Source of the DNA: Aquificaceae bacterium UBA2488 | GTDB taxonomy: Bacteria > Aquificota > Aquificia > Aquificales > Aquificaceae | Length of the DNA: 11,724 bases | Direction: 5' to 3' | Assembly (NCBI GenBank): GCA_002341805.1 | Contig: DDOS01000009.1 | Location: forward strand, 20,587-32,310 | Part shown: piece by piece, positions 6,834 to 11,724 of the stretch | Layout of the letters: the number at the start of each line of letters is the position of its first letter | Numbering within the stretch: position 1 is the stretch's first letter | Program-made: the position numbers and the translations under genes | The notes under the pieces: model-generated | Seen by the model: the letters and a program-made list of their open reading frames with translations, nothing else | Databases searched by the model: none | What the model was told of the DNA's origin: nothing

Positions 6834-7582
6834 CTTAGGCCTCTCGCCTTAGCAGTATCTTTGTATCTTTGTATTTTAGAAACATCTTCTTTTTGCTCTT
6901 CCATATATTCTATCTTTTCCAAAAGATGTGCGTCTATTATGGATATAGCCTCATCTATACTATCAGTGATGTGTATAAGAGATAGGTCTTTCTCATCTAT
7001 GGTGCCATTTTTAATGCATGTGTTTTTATAAAAATCCACCAAACCAGACCAAAACTCTTTACCAAACAAAATAATAGGAAATCTTGGGCTTTTATTGGTT
7101 TGAATCAGAGTAAGAGCTTCAGAAAGCTCATCTAAGGTACCAAAACCACCTGGGAAAATCAAATAAGCCATAGAATATCTTATTAACATCACCTTTCTAA
7201 CAAAAAAATACTCAAAGCTCATGGATAATGTTTGGTATTTATTTGGTTTCTGCTCTTTTGGAAGTTTTATATTTAATCCCACCGAGATAACGCCAGAATC
7301 TTTTGCACCTCTATTAGCAGCCTCCATGATACCTGGACCACCGCCTGTTATTATATTGTATCCGCCTTTGCCAAGCTTATAGCTAAGTTCATAAGCTTTT
7401 TTATAATAAAAGTTGTCCTCATCAAACCTTGCGCTACCAAAAAATGTAATAGCAGGCACTATATGATAAAGGTTATCAAAGCCGTTTATAAATTCGCTTA
7501 GAATTTTAAATACTCTCCAAGTGTCTCCTTCTTTAAGAGTTAACTCTTTGAGTATCTCTGTTTCTTCTTTTAGATTATCCAT
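6830..7582 (-). CDS. LOG-family (TIGR00730) nucleotide phosphoribohydrolase-like protein
   Basis: A 250-residue Rossmann-like protein of the family once called 'lysine decarboxylase', now linked to LOG cytokinin-activating enzymes that split nucleoside 5'-monophosphates into base and ribose 5-phosphate. The two signature motifs are present: ITGGGPGIMEAAN at 78-90 and PGGFGTLDE at 144-152, with RK at 129-130 ahead of the second one. FFGSARF at 47-53 is the usual first strand. About 40 extra N-terminal residues, predicted helical, place it with the longer bacterial subgroup. The exact substrate is unknown; nucleotide salvage or stress-related AMP/IMP breakdown are possibilities. The gene starts 8 bases inside dnaN without a Shine-Dalgarno sequence and ends in an ATGA overlap with sbcD. 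Confidence 0.88.
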   Translation of the reverse strand: MDNLKEETEILKELTLKEGDTWRVFKILSEFINGFDNLYHIVPAITFFGSARFDEDNFYYKKAYELSYKLGKGGYNIITGGGPGIMEAANRGAKDSGVISVGLNIKLPKEQKPNKYQTLSMSFEYFFVRKVMLIRYSMAYLIFPGGFGTLDELSEALTLIQTNKSPRFPIILFGKEFWSGLVDFYKNTCIKNGTIDEKDLSLIHITDSIDEAISIIDAHLLEKIEYMEEQKEDVSKIQRYKDTAKARGLR

Positions 7583-8744
7583 AAGGCATTATAAGGGATA
7601 GATATTTATATTCTCCTTCTTTTAATTGTTCTAATAAGATTCCGTTAGAAGGCTCATCTATTCTTACATGAATAAATTCCTCTGGAGGTGCATTATCAAG
7701 GGCTTCTTTTAAATATTTAGCGTTTAGGCCTATGTCTATCGGCTCTCCAATATATTCGATATCTATCTCATCTCTCCCTTCGGTAAAATCTTTATCTGTG
7801 GTCTCTCCTATCAAAATATTATCTCCAAAGCTGAGCTTTATAGGTATAACACTCCCATCTGCACTAAAGGATAATCTTCTTATCATGTCTTTTAAATCTT
7901 TTTTGTTTATTTTTATGTCTATGGGCTTTTCTTGATTTATGTATATATGATATTCTGGAAATTCCCCTTCTAAAAGCCTACTAAACAAAGTCCAATTTTT
8001 ATCTTCACTCTCAAACACCAAGAAAGAACTATCTTTTTTAAAATATATATTTATAGAAGCTACTTTGTTAACTATTGATTTTAATATTTTAACGGTTTTC
8101 TTAGGAATAGTAAAAGAGGTATCTTCTATTAGAGCATCGTCTTGACTTAGATATTTGGTGAATACCGTTAACCTTGTGGCATCTGTGGAAGCAAACTCTA
8201 TAGTATTTTGGCTTTTATTAAAAATTAGATTTATACCTGTAAGATTTGGATTTTGAATATCCTCTTTGGCGGTGGAGTATTCGGTATAGTTTAAGCCCTC
8301 TAATAAGGTGTTACCGTTTATAGTTAATTTTATACAATCGTCTTCTATGCTTGGAAAAGCCGGAAACTCAGAGGCTTGAGCTAAGCTAAGCTTAAACTTA
8401 CTTCTTCCACTTTGAATCTGAGCATAAGAGCCTTCTTTGCCGTCTTCCACAAGACTTAACATAAAAGTAGCCGATGATAGATTTTTTACTATATCACCAA
8501 GCTTCTTAGAGTTTAGGCATATCACACAACTCACTTCAGATTGCATTGCTTTTGACCTTAATATCAAATAATTTTCCAAATCCGTAGCTTTTATACTATA
8601 ATCAACACCACTTATTTCAATTAAAAAATTAGATAGTATGGGTAATATAGATTTTGATTCTGTGGTGTTTTTGGCTTTTGATATTATATCATCAAAATCT
8701 TTCCTATCAAATACCACCGTGCAGTTTGGTTTTTCGCCACTCAT
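7575..8744 (-). CDS. dnaN: DNA polymerase III beta subunit (sliding clamp)
   Basis: A 389-residue beta clamp, the ring-shaped processivity factor that tethers replicative polymerase to DNA. Seen are the family's opening helix with SKSILPILSNFLIEI at about 30-44, NLTGINLIF in the second domain, STDATRLTVF, the SRLLEGEFPEYH segment, and a C-terminal YLSLIMPYG that matches the conserved ...MP-x-x end, part of the peptide-binding pocket. Length fits three clamp domains of roughly 125 residues each. The N-terminus is about eight residues longer than in E. coli DnaN; a GTG at codon 10 would restore the usual length but has no ribosome binding site, whereas the ATG at 8744 follows an extended -10 element six bases away. 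The gene is not next to dnaA but sits inside a mixed cluster ahead of a LOG-family gene and sbcD. Confidence 0.95.
   Translation of the reverse strand: MSGEKPNCTVVFDRKDFDDIISKAKNTTESKSILPILSNFLIEISGVDYSIKATDLENYLILRSKAMQSEVSCVICLNSKKLGDIVKNLSSATFMLSLVEDGKEGSYAQIQSGRSKFKLSLAQASEFPAFPSIEDDCIKLTINGNTLLEGLNYTEYSTAKEDIQNPNLTGINLIFNKSQNTIEFASTDATRLTVFTKYLSQDDALIEDTSFTIPKKTVKILKSIVNKVASINIYFKKDSSFLVFESEDKNWTLFSRLLEGEFPEYHIYINQEKPIDIKINKKDLKDMIRRLSFSADGSVIPIKLSFGDNILIGETTDKDFTEGRDEIDIEYIGEPIDIGLNAKYLKEALDNAPPEEFIHVRIDEPSNGILLEQLKEGEYKYLSLIMPYG
7588..7593 (-). promoter_or_regulatory. Possible -10 hexamer just before the LOG-family gene
   Basis: A perfect TATAAT on the minus strand ends 5 bases (GCCTT) before the ATG at 7582, repeating the spacing seen at dnaN and the 74-residue gene. 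It lacks the TG extension and falls in the codons for the conserved LIMP end of DnaN, so codon constraint alone could produce it. No -35 box is clear and no Shine-Dalgarno sequence precedes the gene. A weak candidate only. Confidence 0.25.
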
Positions 8745-8750
8745 ATTTAT

Positions 8751-8759
8751 ATTATATCA
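8751..8759 (-). promoter_or_regulatory. Extended -10 promoter for a leaderless dnaN transcript
   Basis: In the 28-base gap upstream of dnaN the minus strand reads TGATATAAT, a perfect extended -10 (TATAAT at 8756-8751). Six bases (ATAAAT) separate it from the ATG at 8744, placing the expected +1 on the A of the start codon. The gap has no GAGG-like sequence. A -35 candidate, TTACCT at 8775-8780, matches only 3 of 6 consensus bases. The same nine-base element at nearly the same distance is found before the gene at 3981. Predicted from sequence only. Confidence 0.6.
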
Positions 8760-8772
8760 TAATTATAAATCA

Positions 8773-9912
8773 TCAGGTAAGCACTTCAGAGCTTTTTTCT
8801 TGGGATACAGTAGGGTCTGGTATTTTACCAGTTAGCATGTCAATGAGTTCGCAGACTGATATAATACCTTGCTTTTTAAGTTTATAGCCGTTGGCTCCAC
8901 TTATGAATATACCCTCTTCTAAATTACCAAGATAAGCAGCACCAAGCCTATCTGCTATGCAAAAACCTACTTTTTTGGCTTCTTCTCCATGTTTACAAGG
9001 AGCCACACAATCAGAAACACAGCCTTTCCAACCATTATGGCCGTTTAAAAGCTTTTCCACAAAAGGTGTTTTTATAACCCTAAGAGGATATCCCACTGGA
9101 GACTTAAGGAGGATTATATCCTTCTCTTCAGTATTTAAAAGCAATTCTTTATACACCAAAGGAGCATCGCTTTCTTTGGTAACCGCAAAACGTGTAGCCA
9201 TCTGGACACCTGCGGCACCTCTTTTTATGTAATAAACTATATCTTTATAATCCCAAACTCCACCAGCCACTATGAGTGGTATATTGCCAAACTCCTGGGC
9301 TTCTTTATAGACTTCATCAAAAAGACTTTCCAGTTGAAACTCTGGTTTAAAGCAATCTTCATATTTAAAACCTTGATGTCCACCAGACATAGGACCTTCC
9401 AATACAATAGCGTCAGGCAATCTATTGTATCTTTTTTTCCAGGTTTTTGCTATAAGATTCAAGGCTCTTCCAGAAGATACTATGGGCACCAAAGCCGTAT
9501 CATATCCTTCAGTGTATTCTGGTAATTTTAAAGGTAATCCTGCTCCAGATATGATGAGGTCTGCACCAAACATAGCAGATTCATGGGCTACTCTTCCGTA
9601 GTCGTTTATGGCAGATAATATATTTACCCCTATAGCTCCTCTACCGTTTGATATCTTGCGGGCGTTTTCTATGATGCGTCTTAGAGCTTCTGTATTGTGA
9701 GCATTTTCTGTTTTTATAGGTCTTCCAAATTTATCAGTTTTTATGATATCTAAAAATCTATATCCAGTACCCACTGAAGATACAACACCCACAGCACCAC
9801 ATGCTGCTACAGAACCTGCCAAACTATCCCAAGATATGCCTACGCCCATACCCCCTTGTATTATTGGTATTTCAACTTCCACATGCCTAATTCTAAGTGG
9901 TGGCAATTTCAT
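8773..9912 (-). CDS. Nitronate monooxygenase / FabK-like FMN-dependent TIM-barrel oxidoreductase
   Basis: A 379-residue flavoprotein of the NMO/2-nitropropane dioxygenase superfamily. Evidence: PIIQGGMGVGIS at 16-27 and AACGAVGVVSS at 36-46, the start of the barrel; GAIGVNIL at 92-99; LEGPMSGGHQGF at 171-182 with H179 at the position of the catalytic histidine; PLIVAGGVWD at 212-221 and RGAAGVQMATRF at 231-242, the FMN phosphate-binding loops; and SPVGYPLR. The family covers enzymes that oxidise alkyl nitronates and the enoyl-ACP reductase FabK, and I cannot tell which applies. A C-terminal cysteine set (C298, C302, C306, C318) is present, see findings. A strong GAGAGG at 9918-9923 lies five bases before the ATG, so the start is well supported. 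The gene heads a unit after a 61-base gap with a candidate promoter. Confidence 0.88.
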   Translation of the reverse strand: MKLPPLRIRHVEVEIPIIQGGMGVGISWDSLAGSVAACGAVGVVSSVGTGYRFLDIIKTDKFGRPIKTENAHNTEALRRIIENARKISNGRGAIGVNILSAINDYGRVAHESAMFGADLIISGAGLPLKLPEYTEGYDTALVPIVSSGRALNLIAKTWKKRYNRLPDAIVLEGPMSGGHQGFKYEDCFKPEFQLESLFDEVYKEAQEFGNIPLIVAGGVWDYKDIVYYIKRGAAGVQMATRFAVTKESDAPLVYKELLLNTEEKDIILLKSPVGYPLRVIKTPFVEKLLNGHNGWKGCVSDCVAPCKHGEEAKKVGFCIADRLGAAYLGNLEEGIFISGANGYKLKKQGIISVCELIDMLTGKIPDPTVSQEKSSEVLT

Positions 9913-9941
9913 GATAACCTCTCAAAAATAGATATAATAAA

Positions 9942-9969
9942 AATATAAAAACAACCTTTTAAATTGCAA
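9942..9969 (-). promoter_or_regulatory. Candidate promoter for the NMO-like gene
   Basis: In the 61-base gap after purH the minus strand carries TTGCAA at 9964-9969 (4 of 6 for -35) and TATATT at 9942-9947 (5 of 6 for -10), 16 bases apart. Transcription would begin near 9935, giving a short leader that contains the GAGAGG ribosome binding site at 9918-9923. The gap is so AT-rich that other -10-like words are present, so the assignment is tentative. No terminator hairpin for purH is visible in this gap. Confidence 0.35.
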
Positions 9970-9973
9970 ATGT

Positions 9974-11494
9974 TTAATGTCTGAAATGTCTCATATGAGT
10001 AAATATCATAAACATATCATGCTCATTGGAAGCCTCGATGCTCTCTTTATCCCTCATTGAGCCTCCTGGTTGGATACTGCCAGATATACCTTCTTCATAA
10101 GCTATATCTATGCTGTCTCTAAAAGGGAAAAAAGCGTCCGAAGCCATAACAGCATTTTTTAAATCATGTCCAAAGTTTTTGGCTTTTCGTATGGCGGTGC
10201 GCAAACTATCCACCCTTGAAACCTGACCTGCACCTATACCCATTGTAGATTGATTTTTAACTATCACAATAGCATTTGATTTTACCCATTTACATACTTT
10301 CCAAGCAAATATCGCATCTTTTAATTCTTCCTCAGTGGGTCTTCTTAGAGACACCACTTCTATGGATTCATATAATTTATTATCAAAATCCTGAGAAAGA
10401 TATCCACCTGATATAGCTCTTATATCTTTCTTTTGATGGATATGACCATATTCCACTACCCTTAAATTTTTCTTCTTTGATAATACATCAAGAGCTTCCT
10501 TAGTAAAAGAAGGAGCCAATACAATTTCGTAAAAATGCTCTACTAAAGCACTTGCTAATTTATCATCTACGGTTTTATTAAAAGCCACAATACCACCAAA
10601 GGCTGCCTCTGGGTCTGAATTAAAAGCTTTTTCATAAGCTTTTGGCAAATCATTATCCACCGCCACACCGCTTGGGTTATTATGCTTTACTATCACCACA
10701 CATGGCTCTGAGAACTCCGATATTAACTTAGTGGCGGAGTCTGCATCAAGATAGTTGTTGTATGACATCTTTTTGCCTTGCAGAACTTTGGCTCTTGTAA
10801 TACCTTCTTCTTGAAGTGGGTCTTCATAGATTATGGCTTCTTGATGTGGATTTTCTCCATACCTCAATTTTTCATCACATAATATAGGTATAGTTTTATG
10901 TCTAAATTCTTTTTCTAAAAAGCCAAATACTTTGACAAAATGATTGGATATGATAGAATCATAATAAGAAGTAAGCCAAAAAGATTTTAGAGCCAAGTAT
11001 GTTCTATCTTTTTGGGAAATAGCTTGCATTTTTAGTTTTTTTATAAACCACTCGTAATCTTTCGGATCCGTCAAAACGCTAACTCTTTTATGGTTTTTCG
11101 CAGCAGCTCTTATAAGGGCTGGTCCCCCTATGTCTATGAATTCTATAAGAGTATCTATGTCTTGAATCTCTTTTGATTTTTGTTCAAAAGGATATAGATT
11201 AACCACCACTATATCAATAGATTTTATATCGTTTTTATTTATCTCTTCTATATCAGAAGCCACATCTTCTCTGTATAAAATACCGCCATGTATAGCAGGA
11301 TGCAATGTCTTTACCCTGCCGCCAAGAATCTCTTTAAATCCAGTGACTTCTGATACTTCAACAACCTCTAAGCCGTTGCTTTTAAGATAAGAGTATGTAC
11401 CACCTGTGGAGAGGATTTCGTATCCATTCTCCACAAGCTCCTTGGCTAAATCTAATATATTGCTTTTATCATAAACAGATATAAGTACTCTCAT
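9974..11494 (-). CDS. purH: Bifunctional AICAR formyltransferase / IMP cyclohydrolase
   Basis: A complete 506-residue PurH, carrying out the last two steps of purine synthesis: formylation of AICAR with 10-formyl-tetrahydrofolate, then ring closure to IMP. The N-terminal cyclohydrolase (MGS-like) domain shows LISVYDKSNI at 4-13, ILSTGGT at 27-33, and GGRVKTLHPAIHGGILYR at 58-75. The C-terminal transformylase shows RYGENPHQEA, QGKKMSYNNYLDADSA, VVIVKHNNPSGVA (with the catalytic KHNNPSG lysine and histidine), NQSTMGIGAGQVSRVDS, ASDAFFPFRDSID, and a C-terminal IQPGGSMRDKESIEASNEH. Length is normal. The ATG directly abuts the acs stop (TAA then ATG), and its GAGGA at 11499-11503, four bases upstream, lies inside the last acs codons. 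The two genes are therefore likely co-transcribed. Confidence 0.97.
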   Translation of the reverse strand: MRVLISVYDKSNILDLAKELVENGYEILSTGGTYSYLKSNGLEVVEVSEVTGFKEILGGRVKTLHPAIHGGILYREDVASDIEEINKNDIKSIDIVVVNLYPFEQKSKEIQDIDTLIEFIDIGGPALIRAAAKNHKRVSVLTDPKDYEWFIKKLKMQAISQKDRTYLALKSFWLTSYYDSIISNHFVKVFGFLEKEFRHKTIPILCDEKLRYGENPHQEAIIYEDPLQEEGITRAKVLQGKKMSYNNYLDADSATKLISEFSEPCVVIVKHNNPSGVAVDNDLPKAYEKAFNSDPEAAFGGIVAFNKTVDDKLASALVEHFYEIVLAPSFTKEALDVLSKKKNLRVVEYGHIHQKKDIRAISGGYLSQDFDNKLYESIEVVSLRRPTEEELKDAIFAWKVCKWVKSNAIVIVKNQSTMGIGAGQVSRVDSLRTAIRKAKNFGHDLKNAVMASDAFFPFRDSIDIAYEEGISGSIQPGGSMRDKESIEASNEHDMFMIFTHMRHFRH

Positions 11495-11724
11495 TTAATC
11501 CTCTAAGGTAGACACATCACCGACATCAAGGCCAAGCTCCTTAGCCTTTAACACACGTCTCATTATCTTACCGCTTCTGGTTTTTGGAAGTTTGTCCACA
11601 AACTCTATCTCTTCTGGGCAAGCCAAAGCTCCAAGGACATTTCTCACATGCTGTTGTATATCCTTTTTAAGCTCTTCTGAAGGTGTATATCCTTGCTTTA
11701 ATATAACAAAAGCTTTGATATATT
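11495..11724 (-). CDS. acs: Acetyl-CoA synthetase (AMP-forming), C-terminal fragment
   Basis: The final 75 residues of an acyl-CoA synthetase; the rest lies beyond the right edge. The enzyme activates acetate to acetyl-CoA through acetyl-AMP. The fragment includes [43 protein letters not shown] and a STLED ending. The lysine of PKTRSGK is the catalytic lysine for adenylate formation, which protein acetyltransferases modify in many bacteria. The 'H-V-R-x-x-L-G...P-x-x-I-x-F-V-D...RSGKIMRR...STLED' layout is that of acetyl-CoA synthetase rather than general acyl-CoA ligases, although propionyl-CoA synthetase is close. The stop codon touches the purH start with no spacer. Confidence 0.9.
   Translation of the reverse strand, partial: YIKAFVILKQGYTPSEELKKDIQQHVRNVLGALACPEEIEFVDKLPKTRSGKIMRRVLKAKELGLDVGDVSTLED

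Noticed and set aside
8683..8691. TGATATAAT on the minus strand inside dnaN (and one on the plus strand at 8857-8865)
   Set aside because: The minus-strand copy encodes D-I-I within the clamp and is not near any start codon; the plus-strand copy is antisense to the flavoprotein gene. These show the word is not by itself proof of a promoter.
9913..9973. Terminator hairpin after purH
   Set aside because: The 61-base gap has T-runs but no GC-rich inverted repeat that could form a stem ahead of them.
1..11724. CRISPR arrays, insertion sequences, attachment sites, tRNA or rRNA genes, replication origin
   Set aside because: No regularly spaced repeats, transposase motifs, flanking inverted repeats or structured RNA sequences were seen. 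dnaN is present but without dnaA or a cluster of DnaA boxes, so an origin is not supported.

Overview
The window is a compact, AT-rich bacterial chromosome segment (about one-third G+C by eye) with almost no non-coding DNA. All identifiable genes are housekeeping types. There is no sign of phage, transposon, CRISPR, tRNA or rRNA. Proteins rich in Lys, Ile and Asn, a stand-alone MnmC2-type tRNA methyltransferase, and broken-up operons mixing unrelated pathways suggest a member of the Aquificota, perhaps close to Hydrogenobaculum. This is an inference from family recognition; a similarity search would settle it.

Layout. Positions 1-1074 (+ strand) hold the end of thiE and a complete metF, overlapping by ATGA. 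Everything from 1051 to the right edge is on the - strand. In transcription order (right to left) these are: the C-terminal end of an acetyl-CoA synthetase (acs), purH, a nitronate-monooxygenase/FabK-like flavoprotein, dnaN, a LOG-family nucleotide phosphoribohydrolase-like gene, sbcD, pabC, pabB, a 74-residue two-helix membrane protein, a YcbL/glyoxalase-II-like metallo-hydrolase, a 128-residue membrane protein, thiL and mnmC2. The two strands meet tail to tail, with metF and mnmC2 overlapping by 24 bases.

The only gaps between genes are 61 bases (purH/flavoprotein), 28 bases (flavoprotein/dnaN) and 11 bases (pabB/74-residue gene); all other neighbours touch or overlap. Each gap holds a plausible promoter. 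The two smaller gaps carry the same extended -10 word, TGATATAAT, 5-6 bases before an ATG and without a Shine-Dalgarno sequence, which is the arrangement of a leaderless transcript. Five other genes (purH, the flavoprotein, sbcD, the metallo-hydrolase and the 128-residue protein) have clear GAGG-type ribosome binding sites.

Functionally, pabB and pabC together make 4-aminobenzoate for folate, and metF uses a folate one-carbon carrier. PurH consumes 10-formyl-tetrahydrofolate. thiE and thiL are consecutive steps of thiamine diphosphate synthesis placed on converging units. DnaN and SbcD belong to DNA replication and repair. I found no convincing new multi-gene system. The most unusual signals are the two matching leaderless promoters and an over-represented coding-strand word, AAAAGCCAAAA, that appears in two reading frames.
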